Part shown: one piece after another, positions 10,794-23,003 of the stretch | How the letters are laid out: each line of letters opens with the position of its first letter | Position numbering within the stretch: position 1 is the stretch's first letter | Assembly: GCF_036884655.1 (NCBI RefSeq) | Contig: NC_088342.1 | Location: forward strand, 33,540,001 to 33,604,000 | Length of the DNA stretch: 64,000 bases | Origin: Musa acuminata AAA Group | Lineage: Eukaryota > Streptophyta > Magnoliopsida > Zingiberales > Musaceae | Direction: 5' to 3' | The notes under the pieces: generated by a model | Database searches by the model: none | Told to the model about the DNA's origin: nothing | What the model saw: only the letters and a program-made list of their open reading frames with translations | Made by a program: the position numbers and the translations under genes

Positions 10794-11220
10794 CACTATA
10801 AGAAAAATAGTTATTAACCATGAACAAAAGTTGTCACTAAAAGAATTAGTGCAAAATGAGCCATCACTAGCTTCCGTCAGCATAGATCTCGTGGCTAAAA
10901 GTTTTAGTAACAAAAAAAGACACATATGTCATTAAATTATAGTTTTTAGTGATAGTTTATATTTGTAGCTAAAACATTAAATTCTATCGCTAAAAATAAA
11001 TAAATTGATAAATTAATATTTCTGTGACAACAATTGGTTATGAACACTTCTGTCACTAAAAGAATTGACTAACAATTTTAGTGACAATATAATTAACTCT
11101 TACTGATTAAATGGAAAAGATAATAATAATTTAGTGATGGCTTGACCTGTCACTAAAATATAAAAAAAATTAGTAATGGATTATTTGAGTGTCACTATAC
11201 TGTCAATAATAATTTTATTA
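10794..11220. mobile_element. One end of a CACTA (En/Spm) transposon
   Basis: It starts CACTATAAGAAAAATAG, close to the plant CACTA terminal consensus, preceded by CTA, which could be half of a 3-bp target duplication. For about 400 bp there are many subterminal GTCACTAAAA / TTTTAGTGAC words in both orientations, the usual transposase-binding region. I find no opposite terminus in the unit and no transposase, so this is a truncated end. Confidence 0.75.
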
Positions 11221-11950
11221 ATTACCTATCAATTTTTAATAATTTCAAAATCATACCAAAACTTTTTCATAAATTCAAGATAAAATTATTGATATTTGAA
11301 ACTTCACATTACAATCTTTATTTTATCCAAAAATCAATATCAAAGTGAGACAATTATAAATTCCACATCATCTCGAAAAAAAATACATCAAGATATCTTT
11401 ATATCTTCATTCTTGAACTCTCCTGTGTCATCTTGTGCATCTTGCGTGAAGTCACAATTGCACAATATATACAGACAAGTCACAATTGTTAGAGTTGCAT
11501 AGTAGAGTTGAATAGTCCATCACTATTATCCCATGTTTGCAAATGCAAATGGTTAAGAAGGTGAGGAAACTGAAACCCTATTCTTCACACATTATTTCTT
11601 GCTATTATACTATGGAGGTATATGCAAGTTTTCCTTTATGTCAACCTACTGCTGACATTACATACTTTTTATTTTCAGAGTTAAGAACTGTTGTATATGA
11701 AAATAAAAGCAATTTTATGGTTGATTTCATTGATAAAACATAAACATGTCAAGATTGTTAGCAGTCCATAACAAGTTTCTAGTGTACTGCAGCCTAAAAT
11801 TGGAATCCAAAATCAGATTAAAGCTTTCTAAAAGATATACCTCTTAAGTGAAGTAAAGCAGCATGCAAGCTTAGATATATTAGTGTTGCCAAGCATTGAA
11901 ATAAAGTGATATAGAAACAGAAAATATCGAAGTCAAGTTCATCTTCCTAA
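11221..11950. other. AT-rich stretch, no recognised feature
   Basis: Short frames of 68 residues occur at 11296-11502 and 11537-11743 here and in unit D, but single-base changes break them in B and C, so they are not conserved as proteins. The first part may belong to the CACTA interior. Confidence 0.4.
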
Positions 11951-12050
11951 GCGAGGGGAGGCCCGAAGCGCGTCGCTTGGGCGCTCGCCCGAGCCCAGGC
12001 GTCGGGCGAGCACCCGGGTTAAACCCAGCGACCGAACCAACGTTTTAGGT
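11951..12050. repeat. GC-rich block with GGCGAGC/GCTCGCC words
   Basis: Dense self-complementary words (GGCGCTCGCCCGAG, GTCGGGCGAGC) within AT-rich surroundings. It may be the left terminus of a degenerate element whose right terminus is the AGCGCCT block about 1.1 kb further on, but no target duplication is visible. Confidence 0.35.
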
Positions 12051-12063
12051 CTGGTTCAATCTC

Positions 12064-12103
12064 CGGTGCTTTAGTTGGTCCAATCGAACCAACTAAAGCA
12101 CCG
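12064..12103. repeat. Perfect 16-bp-stem inverted repeat
   Basis: CGGTGCTTTAGTTGGT and its exact reverse complement are separated by 8 nt. It sits at the start of the GC-rich minisatellite and could form a hairpin or be the footprint of a small element. It is preserved in B (28815-28854), C (41463-41502) and D (54121-54160). Confidence 0.7.
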
Positions 12104-12141
12104 ATATCAGCCTTCTTCTCACGACTTCCCCAACTCTAACC

Positions 12142-12572
12142 CCGCTCGCCACTTCCACTCCCACTGCCGCTGCCACTGCTACCGCTATCGCTGCCACTAT
12201 CGTCGCTCGTCGCTCTTGCTCTCGCTGCCGCTGCCACTGTCGTCGCTCGCCGCTCCCGCTCTCGCTCCCCCCTGCTCGCTGCTACCGCTGCCACTATCGC
12301 CGCTCCCGCTGCCACTACTCGCTGTTACTGCTGTCGCTGCCACTATCGTCGCTCGCCACTCCTGCTCCCGTTGACACTGTTGCCGCTCCCGCTGCCTCTG
12401 CTCGCTACTACTGCTGCTGCTGCCACTATCGCCGCTCGCCGCTCCTACTCCCGCTACTCGTTACTACCACTGTCGTTGCCACTGTCGCCGCTCCCGTTGC
12501 CATCGCTCGCCGCTACCGCTGCCGCTGCCACTATCGCTTCTCGTTGCTACCGCTGCCGCTGCTCTCAGTCAG
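12142..12572. repeat. CGCTGCCACT/CGCTCGC-type minisatellite
   Basis: Imperfect tandem words such as CCGCTGCCACTATCGTCGCTCG fragments recur for about 430 bp. Every plus-strand frame reads as low-complexity Leu/Pro/Ala/Ser, which explains the long frames here without a gene. The hAT-like MITE follows 82 bp later. Confidence 0.7.
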
Positions 12573-12653
12573 TAGCCTCAGTCTTCCTCTTACTCACACT
12601 CTTCTTACTTCAATAGTATACTGTTATCAATATATTAACAATATGCTACTAAC

Positions 12654-12875
12654 CAAGGTTCGTCGTACCGTACCGTACAGGCGTTTCGACCCGAGCTCGG
12701 TACGGTACGGTACGGTACCGGTGTACCGGGCGGTACATCAGGGCGTACCGAACAATTTTATACTTTTTTCATACTGTAGCACTGTAGCGGTATCGGGCGA
12801 TCCGCATACCGGTAACCTATCGGATCGGTACGTACCGCCGGGTACGGATGGTACGCTTCGGTATGATAGACCTTG
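12654..12875. mobile_element. hAT-like MITE (unit B copy, both duplications visible)
   Basis: Both 8-bp flanks read CTACTAAC (12646-12653 and 12876-12883), which fixes the element ends. This copy is the best proof of the TIR and target-duplication assignment for the family in this array. Confidence 0.85.
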
Positions 12876-13252
12876 CTACTAACTATATACTAGTAATAGT
12901 ATTTTTATTTATTAGATTAATAATATATTATTTTGATTTTAATACTATTAATTTTTATTTATTTAAAATTATTATTAGGTTTCAGAATAAATGATATATT
13001 TTTATTTAAATAAATATATTTATTAATTATATTATATATTTTTATATTTTAGCGTCTCGCTTCACTCAGACGAACGCCTAGCACCTCGGACGTTTTTGGA
13101 CCTTAGCACCTTTTGGCACCTAGCGCCTTTTCAATCAATGCTTGTAACAAAATTGCAAACTCTCTTTAATGCATCTCAACTCCCAAAGCTTTGACAACAA
13201 GTTGACAACAACTTATAGCTAAACAATGAAAAACAAGACCAAGTTTATATAC

Positions 13253-13924
13253 CATTTATGCCCTCCATTCCAGCTCTGACAATAGGCCGAGCACTTGAGT
13301 AGCTGCGGAAGGACCAAAAACTCTTATCTACAAAACATAAATAAATGTTACACAATGGCACTTCCCGTGATTCACCATCCAAATTCGAGCAATCAACAAT
13401 CCAAATAACATAATTAATCAAATTAAAGCCCCACGCCCCCACAATCCAAACCCTAATTGAGATTTCCCAAGAGGATCCGCCACGATGAACCTCACGAGAA
13501 ACATAGAAGAAAAGGCGTAATCCAAATAGAACCGAGAATCCACGCAGAACAAATACAACCCTGAGCAATTAAACGGAAATCGAGACGAGCTCCATAGCAA
13601 AAGAAACAAGAGCATATCAATGCGTCGCAATAGGAACGGGGTAGGAGAAAGGAGTGGAGGCAAACCTGGGGGCAGGGCCCGACGACGGGATCGATCGCCT
13701 GAGGAGCAAAGGTAGGGGTTTTCGACGAGCGGGACAACAGGGTGGGACGAGTGAAGCTCCGTCTCTCGATCTCGTCTTCCTCGCCCGCTCCTATTTCGCT
13801 GTTGGTGGCGACGCACGGACGTGAGGGGATCATTAAATCGCAACTACAGAGAGAAGCAGTGTAGAACGAGGAGGTCGAGGAGCAGTGACGGCCAGGACCG
13901 AAGAGCCAAGTAAGAATCCGCCAT
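13253..13924 (-). pseudogene. Truncated 5' gene end (unit B copy)
   Basis: Same donor/acceptor arrangement as the unit A copy. Long-type variants appear in the leader near 13725-13780 (GACGAGCGGG, ACAACAGGG, GTCTTCC). Confidence 0.4.
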
Positions 13925-14921
13925 TTCCACCGTCTCTCTCTCTCACTCTCCCTGCCTCCGGGGGTGATATGGCGAGGGCGTCTCATGCTTAGTGACGCGG
14001 TTGATATCGGATTCGGGGAGTGGCCTCCGGAGCCGTCGGATCCGGGTGGGGTTGCAGCCGCCGCCGTTCTCCCTGTAGTTGCGATTTAATGATCCCCTCA
14101 CGTCCGTGCGTTTTAATTATCCCCTCACGTTCCTCGCCCTCTCCTATTTCGCTGTTGGTGGCGACGCACGGACGTGCGTTTTAATGATCCCCTCACGTCC
14201 GTGCGTTTTAATGATCCCCTCACGTCCGTGCGTTCTCCGCTCAAAATGGTGACGCACGGACGTGAGGGGATCATTAAAACGCACGGACGGACGTGAGGGG
14301 ATCATTAAATCGCACGGACGTGAGGGGATCATTAAAACGCACGGACGTGAGGGGATCATTAAAACGCACGTCCGTGCGTCGCCACCAACAGCGAAATAGG
14401 AGCGGGCGAGGAACGTGAGGGGATCATTAAAACGCACGGACGTGAGGGGATCATTAAATCGCAACTACAGGGAGAACGGCGGCGGCTGCAACCCCACCAG
14501 GATCCGACGGCTCCGGAGGCCACTCCCCGAATCCGATATCAACCGCGTCACTAAGCATGAGACGCCCTCGCCATATCACCCCCGGAGGCAGGGAGAGTGA
14601 GAGAGAGAGACGGTGGAAATGGCGGATTCTTACTTGGCTCTTCGGTCCTGGCCGTCACTGCTCCTCGACCTCCTCGTTCTACACTGCTTCTCTCTGTAGT
14701 TGCGATTTAATGATCCCCTCACGTCCGTGCGTTTTAATGATCCCCTCACGTTCCTCGCCCGCTCCTATTTCGCTGTTGGTGGCGACGCACGGACGTGCGT
14801 TTTAATGATCCCCTCACGTCCGTGCGTTTTAATGATCCCCTCACGTCCGTGCGATTTAATGATCCCCTCACGTCCGTCCGTGCGTTTTAATGATCCCCTC
14901 ACGTCCGTGCGTCGCCATTTT
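13806..14921. mobile_element. Foldback element (unit B left copy, arms diverged)
   Basis: The inverted arms (13812-14231 and 14312-14731) carry mismatches at 14118 (T for G), 14140 (T for G) and 14499 (A for C). Unlike A and C, the palindrome is therefore no longer perfect. Confidence 0.6.
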
Positions 14922-15058
14922 TCTTGGTACTTGCCAAAGGAGAAAACCTTAGGGTCAAATACTCATCTTGTAAATGAGCTTACAACAACATAATCAAATT
15001 AATATTTTATTTATAAAAAATTAATTTATTTTAAGCTTTCGATTTTTGGTAAGTTAGT

Positions 15059-15360
15059 CTACGTCGGTTTTGACACGAATTGAAATGTTTGTCGGCGCTC
15101 TCTCTCTGTCTTATAACTATTTTCTTGGCAACGAGGATATGAAAACAAAAATGAACAAACCCTCATCACTCGATAACAGAACAATACCATGAAGAGCAAA
15201 CCAAAATAACAACAATCCATATCACTTGAAAAGAACCAGAACCTTTCATCAACGAGATTAATGTCGAGGAGGTCTCAAGGAAGCAATTTCTTAAAAGCAT
15301 AAACTCGTCCTCCTCCTTCATCGGCACCTCCTCACCAACTTTGAAACCCGCCGTCTTCAA
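15059..15360 (-). pseudogene. Unrecognised gene-like fragment (unit B left copy)
   Basis: The 64-residue frame (15166-15360) persists with an I-to-F change. The overlapping alternative frame has a stop from CTTGA at about 15275-15280. Confidence 0.3.
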
Positions 15361-15751
15361 TCAAGTCATTGGGAATAAGGGGTTGGCTGCGCGGGAGAGG
15401 GAGGAGTGAAGTATTTAGGATGGTGGAGAGAGAGGGAGGAGAGGAGAGGAGAGCGTGGGCCGTGATTCCTGATCTCGTTTGCGGAGCTGGAGATTGGTAT
15501 TTCCACTAGGGTTCGCCTACAATCGCGCACCACCAAGAAGGCCGTGACACGTTATTTCTTTTTCAAAACATTTATATCCCAACTTGCTTAAGTTGAATCG
15601 ACCGACTCTAAGTCAACTCGTAACTCCATTCTAGTCAAGCTTTGTATCCGATTCAAACGTCAGGTCCAGCTCCAAATCTCAATCTGGGCCGTAGGATCAC
15701 ATGATCCTACGATCTTGATCACAAATTTGATGACCGCATCTAATTCAACAG

Positions 15752-15852
<101 letters not shown>

Positions 15853-18018
15853 CATTATAGTGTTTGTCCAGTAAAGTATAATCTGTCACAATCATAAAAA
15901 ATTCTTATCACGAAATAGGAATTTCGTCTTCCATAGCAATCCACTTGCATGTGTACAAATGTATAAATCGTATTACATGGGAGTTCCTTATAAAGTCGTA
16001 TCATTATCAATAGTTCTGAATAATATAAAGTAGCTAACAGTACAGTACTGAATCATAAAAAGGACCAGCTTCAGATATCCTTCGATTCTTATGATGAGTC
16101 CCTCTACTAGTCGATCTAAATTAAATGTCTTGTCCCTTGTGATAAACATTATAAATATGAGTTCCTAGTGCATATCTATCAATCAAAGACAACAAATTAA
16201 TGCTGCTGCTTTTTTTATTTAATCTTGAATCTAGAAAGGATCATACCTTCTAGCAAGTTAAAGACAGCAAAAAAGAAACAATTAAATTGTGAAGGAATCG
16301 ATGCATAAGGAAATGAGGTGCATCAATGTTCCAGAGTCGAAAAATTAAATGATGGATAGGAAAATTGAAAAGGTGTCAATGATATTCTAATTCATTGTAA
16401 TATAATCACTCATACAGCATGTACCAGGGCAAAAAATTCTGAAACGAACTAACAGACAAAAAATAAGATATAAAAAGAAAATTAGGTAGGTAATAATAAG
16501 CTTGAAAGATCCCACATCAATTAATTTATTAAGACAAATTGAATCAAAAACATTATTCACCAACTATTACCCTTATTTCATATAAATTTGCACACCATTT
16601 AATCTCTCGTATTATATTACGATACCATTTAAGGAGATTTGGAAGCAATCATGTGCATAGCGACAATTTCAGCTCAATATTACCTAAACTTATGCGCTAA
16701 TTCTACTCGCAAGCTATAAAGGCGTACAATTAAATGAAAACCTAGATTTCCAAGAAACAACCAAATAATCAAGGACAAGAAAATAAAATACTAACAAGAT
16801 GTTGCAAGCAGAAACAACAATCCAAGAACATAGCCAGAAAAAACCCAATAAAGGGAATCTAACCACACGAGGACGATTCAACACCTAGGGTTGCATCCTC
16901 TGAGACAAACAAGTAGAAGAAACCCAATAACACAAGAGGGCAAGCACGACAACTACCTCAGATTAGAAGGCAACGACGAAACCCCGTGAGAGAGGAGAGA
17001 GGAGAGAGGCGGCGGCGGCGATGGAGAAGAAGCGGATCTCGCGGTGGCGATGGAGAAGAAGCGGATCTCGCGGTCCCCTCTCCGACCAACAGATAAAGAG
17101 GTAAATGGAAACGGAGAAAGGAGAGGCAGACGAGGACAAGAGAGGCATATCTGTAGCGATTCCCATGAATGCAAAATTGTTACCCGCGCAGATACCAGCG
17201 CATCAATGGCCCACCCAGAATGGCCCCGTTCATAAGATTTCAATAACAATGCGAGTAGCTTGTAAGGTACCGGGCTAAAGTGCATAAAAGTATTTCCAGG
17301 GAACAATACAGTGAGGTCGAGCGCATCCTATCGAAGTGGGTATAAGCCAGCGTGATTGCATCGAGATTCGTGTGATTGGTAAATCTAACGGTAAAAAAAT
17401 TTTGGCTGCATCTTCATATGGCCCATCTCGAGCGCATCGTATCACACCGAAGAATGATAATTATAGACAGCCTCGTGGACGCCAATTGACCGCGTTGCGC
17501 GTCTCAAATTGATATGAGAGTGGTCTCGTCAATATAGAAGATGCAAAGGTAAGGGAACCTCGTCCGTGGATTCTTGTCGATGGGAGACGTGGATGACCAT
17601 AAGCCTGAGAGCTGCAGCGGCGGTTGGGTTCAATCCGAACCCCACCGACCCAATCTGGGTTCAACCTCAATTCGATACCCAAACCTAATATTTATTTGTA
17701 TATGCATGTGTGTTGGATCAGTCTGATCTATATAGATGGCCAATAAAGGTCATCCGTGATGAGTCAATCCAGAACAAAACTATGTTTTATAACTAGAACG
17801 AAGGTATTCGAATCGACTTAACTAAGGTCCTAAATTTTTGTCTATGGGATATATCAAAACTTATCAGGTCTAATCAAACCAAACCCAAATCTAATTTGCT
17901 TAGTTTCATACATGACTCAGATCAGTTTTAAATTTTCTCAACCTTTTAGCTAGTTGGGACGATTAAAGTCGACACAACTCATCCTTCCTTATTGCCGATT
18001 CGATACCCAATCCGAACC
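15853..18018. other. Long-unit-specific 2.17-kb segment (copy 1)
   Basis: Present only in B and E. The first 1.1 kb is AT-rich with no open frame. Around 16950-17306 the minus strand looks like a CT-rich plant 5' leader ending in a donor (TCTGAG|GTAGTTG), so this may be another truncated gene 5' end. It contains a 29-bp tandem duplication (17018-17074) around ATGGAGAAGAAGCGG. From 17330 to 18018 there is low-copy-looking sequence with CCCAAACC/AACCC words. No protein family is recognised. Confidence 0.55.
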
Positions 18019-19013
18019 CCACCGTCTCTCTCTCTCACTCTCCCTGCCTCCGGGGGTGATATGGCGAGGGCGTCTCATGCTTAGTGACGCGGTTGATATC
18101 GGATTCGGGGAGTGGCCTCCGGAGCCGTCGGATCCGGGTGGGGTTGCAGCCGCCGCCGTTCTCCCTGTAGTTGCGATTTAATGATCCCCTCACGTCCGTG
18201 CGTTTTAATGATCCCCTCACGTTCCTCGCCCGCTCCTATTTCGCTGTTGGTGGCGACGCACGGACGTGCGTTTTAATGATCCCCTCACGTCCGTGCGTTT
18301 TAATGATCCCCTCACGTCCGTGCGTTCTCCGCTCAAAATGGTGACGCACGGACGTGAGGGGATCATTAAAACGCACGGACGGACGTGAGGGGATCATTAA
18401 ATCGCACGGACGTGAGGGGATCATTAAAACGCACGGACGTGAGGGGATCATTAAAACGCACGTCCGTGCGTCGCCACCAACAGCGAAATAGGAGCGGGCG
18501 AGGAACGTGAGGGGATCATTAAAACGCACGGACGTGAGGGGATCATTAAATCGCAACTACAGGGAGAACGGCGGCGGCTGCAACCCCACCAGGATCCGAC
18601 GGCTCCGGAGGCCACTCCCCGAATCCGATATCAACCGCGTCACTAAGCATGAGACGCCCTCGCCATATCACCCCCGGAGGCAGGGAGAGTGAGAGAGAGA
18701 GACGGTGGAAATGGCGGATTCTTACTTGGCTCTTCGGTCCTGGCCGTCACTGCTCCTCGACCTCCTCGTTCTACACTGCTTCTCTCTGTAGTTGCGATTT
18801 AATGATCCCCTCACGTCCGTGCGTTTTAATGATCCCCTCACGTTCCTCGCCCGCTCCTATTTCGCTGTTGGTGGCGACGCACGGACGTGCGTTTTAATGA
18901 TCCCCTCACGTCCGTGCGTTTTAATGATCCCCTCACGTCCGTGCGATTTAATGATCCCCTCACGTCCGTCCGTGCGTTTTAATGATCCCCTCACGTCCGT
19001 GCGTCGCCATTTT
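18019..19013. mobile_element. Foldback element, left arm truncated (unit B right copy)
   Basis: Palindrome centre near 18363. The left arm survives only from the CT-rich tract inward, while the right arm and outer TIR are complete. Confidence 0.55.
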
Positions 19014-19150
19014 TCTTGGTACTTGCCAAAGGAGAAAACCTTAGGGTCAAATACTCATCTTGTAAATGAGCTTACAACAACATAATCAAATTAATATTTT
19101 ATTTATAAAAAATTAATTTATTTTAAGCTTTCGATTTTTGGTAAGTTAGT

Positions 19151-19452
19151 CTACGTCGGTTTTGACACGAATTGAAATGTTTGTCGGCGCTCTCTCTCTG
19201 TCTTAGAACTATTTTCTTGGCAACGAGGATATGAAAACAAAAATGAACAAACCCTCATCACTCGATAACAGAACAATACCATGAAGAGCAAACCAAAATA
19301 ACAACAATCCATATCACTTGAATCGAACCAGAACCTTTTATCAACGAGATTAATGTCGAGGAGGTCTCGAGGAAGCAATTTCTTAAAAGCATAAACTCGT
19401 CCTCCTCCTTCATCGGCACCTCCTCACCAACTTTGAAACCCGCCGTCTTCAA
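19151..19452 (-). pseudogene. Unrecognised gene-like fragment (unit B right copy)
   Basis: Both overlapping frames are open here. It differs from the short-unit copies by ACAACAATCC and CCTTTTATC changes near 19300-19340. Confidence 0.3.
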
Positions 19453-19846
19453 TCAAGTCATTGGGAATAAGGGGTTGGCTGCGCGGGAGAGGGAGGAGTG
19501 AAGTATTTAGGATGGTGGAGAGAGAGGGAGGAGAGGAGAGGAGAGCGTGGGCCGTGATTCCTGATCTCGTTTGCGGAGCTGGAGATTGGTATTTCCACTA
19601 GGGTTCGCCTACAATCGCGCACCACCAAGAAGGCCGTGACACGTTATTTCTTTTTCAAAACATTTATATCCCAACTTGCTTAAGTTGAATCGACCGACTC
19701 TAAGTCAACTCGTAACTCCATTCTAGTCAAGCTTTGTATCCGATTCAAACGTCAGGTCCAGCTCCAAATCTCAATCTGGGCCGTAGGATCACATGATCCT
19801 ACGATCTTGATCACAAATTTGATGACCGCATCTAATTCAACAGTGA

Positions 19847-19873
<27 letters not shown>
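19847..19873. repeat. (AT)n microsatellite, 27 bp
   Basis: Right-hand AT junction of the long unit, directly before the copia remnant. Confidence 0.95.
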
Positions 19874-19879
<6 letters not shown>

Positions 19880-22800
19880 TAGATCTAACCGTGGAGGGGA
19901 ATATTACAACAGAAATGACGGCTCAAGTGAATAACGTCGAGGACCATTTGCTCTATGCTTAGAGGAGTGTGGAATTATCCCTCTGTATAAAATGCCAAGG
20001 TCACCTAACATGAATGGTGTAGTTGAAAGACGAAACTGCATACTTAAAGACATAGTAAGAAATATGATTTTTTAATCTACTTTGCCAGAGTCACCCTGAA
20101 GAGAAGCAATAAAAACTATAGCTTACATTCTTATAGAGTACCAATTAAAGCAACTACAAAAACACCTTATGAGCTTTGGACCGGAAGAAAGCCTAGTCTA
20201 AGACACTTTCATAGGTTGTCTATCTAAGACAAGGCTTTACAGGCCTAACGAAAAGAAATTGGAACCCCAAACAATAAGCAATTATTTTATTGGTTATTCT
20301 GAACGATCTAAGGGGTACAAATTTTATAATCCCAAATCAATAAATATTTTTGAGACGAGTATTGCTACAAGGATATTGAGTTTGGGGGGAGAAATAAGGT
20401 TAAAGACTTTACGTTTGAGGAAGAATTGGTTCAATTTAATCCAATTTATATAGTTGCCACTGATGTGGTAAATTCAATACCTCAAAAGGATATAGTTATT
20501 TCAACTCTCATATAGTATAAGAAAATTATTCATGAGGATCAAACTCAACATCCATAAGAACATATGCCACAAGAGCTAGCACCTTTGTGATGATCCATTA
20601 GGGTAAGGAGGAGTGTCATTTCATATGATTATATGGTATTTCTCTGGGAACATGAAAAAAGTAGTGATATGATGGAAGATGATCCAATCAACTTCTGTCA
20701 AGCCATAGAGGATTCCAATTCTGATAAGTGGATTAAAGCAATGAATCAAGAGTATAAGTCCATACAAGACAATAAAGTTTGAGAACTTGTCCCATTACTA
20801 GAAGGAGTGAAACCTATTGGTTGTAAATGAATTTTTAAAACCAAAGGGGATTCTAATGGTAATGTGGAGAGATATAATGCACGTCTTGTGGCAAAGGGCT
20901 ATACTCAAAAAGAAGGGATTGACTTTAAATAAACCTCTCCGGTTTTAACGAATGACTCTTTTAGAATAATTATGGCTTTAGCCACACATTTTGATTTGGA
21001 GCTCTTTTAGATGGATGTCAAAATAACAATTCTCAATGGAAATATTGATGAAATAATTTATATGGTACAACCAGAATACTTTGTATCAAAAGAACCTAAA
21101 GAAAATAATATGTAAATTGATAAAATCTATCTATGAGATAAAACATATTGAATCTTGGATTTTGACGATGAAATCAATTAATGAGTTTACGATCTAATGT
21201 ACATTTAAGTGACGTAGGACTATATTCAATCAGGAAAGATAAATTGATTAAAGCGGTGGAATCAAAAGTTGGGCTAAAATGGAACATGTCAGAAGATTGG
21301 ATGTCGGACCGGAGGAATGGTCGACATATCAGCAGAAGGCTTCGTGCCATGAGTTCGAGCATCGGGCCAAAAGGATCAGACATTGCACTAAGGAGATCGG
21401 GTGTTGCGGATATCAACATGTCGATTGGGCAATACATCATAAGAGAGGACGATATGCCGAAGGTTCGGGTGAAGCATCGGATGAACCAATGACATGTTGG
21501 ATAACTTAGAATTCTTACTTATAATAATTTGTCTAGATCGAAGTAGTTTTAGTTCTAATTGGATTGTTTAGAATGTAATTAGACCAACTCAATTATGGGT
21601 TAACTCGGCCTGAATTGGGGTTATTTTGGGCCAAGTGGAAGGCCCAATTAGTGACCCATAGTTGGCCCAAGCTGTGACACTGCCAGTTTAGGTGATAATA
21701 TTGCTCAGATACAATCTCCCAGACTGTGTTAGGCGATGGTACCACCTAGTCTCAAACTAGCAGGCGGTGGTATTGCTAGTACCCCGAAAACCCAAGATGA
21801 GATCATTTGGTCCCTAAATTTGAATTCATTTGGGGCCTAAAAAAGCCCTACTCATCCTTACTCAGTAAACACATCAATTGTGAGTTAAAGAAAAGAAAAA
21901 TGCTATAGTAATATTATAAAAACTCGTCTCAAGCTCTCAGTATTATATATGAAGTTTAAGAGAGAGGTGAGGTTGTAAAGGTTATCTCCTAAACCGGTGA
22001 AAAGGAGAAAATGGGTGTAAAAGGATAGTTGATCTTCCTCCGTTGAAAGAAGATCGATAGTGAAAGCCGATGGCCTTGAGTGAAGAGGAATCAGGAGTGG
22101 ATGCAGGTCACGATGATCGAACCACTATAAAACTTAGTTTGTATTTATATTTTGTTTTTTACCTTTATTGCAAACTGCTTTACTTGCTCATTACATTTTT
22201 ATGAACGTTTTCGAGTTAAACATATTTCCAATATGATTTTATCGAACGAAATTTTCGAATCGATGTAATTTTTATCGTAAGCACTAATTCACACTCCCCC
22301 CCTCTTAGTGCCGATTTCGATCCTAACAAAACAAACATCCTTTTAGTAGTATCACAAATTTCATCAAGTAATTATCTCATTTGGTTTTAAGATGAATGTT
22401 GTTGATGATTGCATGTATCATAAATTCAGTGGGAGCAAATTTATTTTACTAATATTTTATATGGATGACATTCTGCTTGCCACTAATGATATAGACATAT
22501 TGCACGAAACCAAGAGATTTTTATCTAGAAATTTTGAGATGAAAGATCTTGGTGATGCCCCTTTTGTATTAGGAATCCAGATACACCGAGATAGATCGCG
22601 AGGTATTCTAGGATTATTACAAAGGAACTATATCGATAAAGTACTCAAAAGGTTTAGCATATAGGATTGTAAACCAGGAGACACCCCTATCACAAAGAGA
22701 GACAAGTTCAGTCTCAATTAGTGCCTTAAAAAAAATCTGGAAACTTAAGAAATGCAGAAGATTTCCTATGCATTAGCTTTAGGGAGTCTAATGTATGCAC

Positions 22801-23003
22801 AGGTTTGTACGCGTCAAGATATAATGTACATTATTGGAATGTTAGATAGATACTTAAGCAATCATGGAATGAATCATTGGAATGTAGCTAAAAGAGTCAT
22901 GAGATATTTAAAGAGAACAAAAGATCATATGGGAGATCAGACCATTTGAAGATCATTGGATATTCTGACTCCGATTTTACTAGATGCTAAGACAATATGA
23001 TTT
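19874..23003 (+). mobile_element. Decayed Ty1-copia body (unit B copy)
   Basis: Same breaks as the unit A copy. Near 22555-22580 it reads LGDAPF/LGIQIH where A reads LGDTPF/LGIKIH. C and D agree with B, so A carries the derived residues. Confidence 0.9.
21146..22328. mobile_element. Solo LTR in copia RT (unit B copy)
   Basis: Flanked by AAACA on both sides at the same copia position. The insertion therefore predates amplification of the units. Confidence 0.85.

Larger units (their letters stand above)
3..12653. repeat. Tandem macrosatellite unit A (short type, 12,651 bp)
   Basis: First complete unit of a tandem array in which the same order of blocks recurs about every 12.65 kb. Unit limits are set arbitrarily at the hAT-like MITE. 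It shares right-hand variants with unit D (T-run in the LINE remnant near 10031; C at 11445; extra C in the sequence after 11620), but has private variants in the copia part. Stretches with no feature I can name are 6257-7121 and 11221-11950. Confidence 0.95.
18019..19847. repeat. Second copy of 1.83-kb foldback/gene-fragment block
   Basis: Direct duplicate of 13927-15754. It starts inside the left foldback arm at CCACCGTCTCTCTC, so that arm is truncated to about 305 bp, and runs to the next (AT)n. It differs from the left copy at several sites, for example TTAATGATCC at 18205 where the left copy has TTAATTATCC, and TCTTAGAAC at 19201 where the left has TCTTATAAC. Confidence 0.9.

Noticed and set aside
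11296..11743. Two 68-residue frames present in units A and D
   Set aside because: Broken by single changes in B and C; no recognised motif; AT-rich composition.
12075..12374. Long Leu/Pro/Ala-rich frames over the minisatellite, which might suggest a secreted or structural protein
   Set aside because: Low-complexity sequence is open in several frames and has no conserved domain. It follows from the repeat composition.
16505..16520. TCCCACATCA resembling the plant snRNA upstream sequence element
   Set aside because: No correctly spaced TATA box and no snRNA-like sequence downstream.
17300..17345. Weak resemblance to the 3' part of 5S rRNA on the minus strand
   Set aside because: Only scattered short matches; the internal control region is absent.
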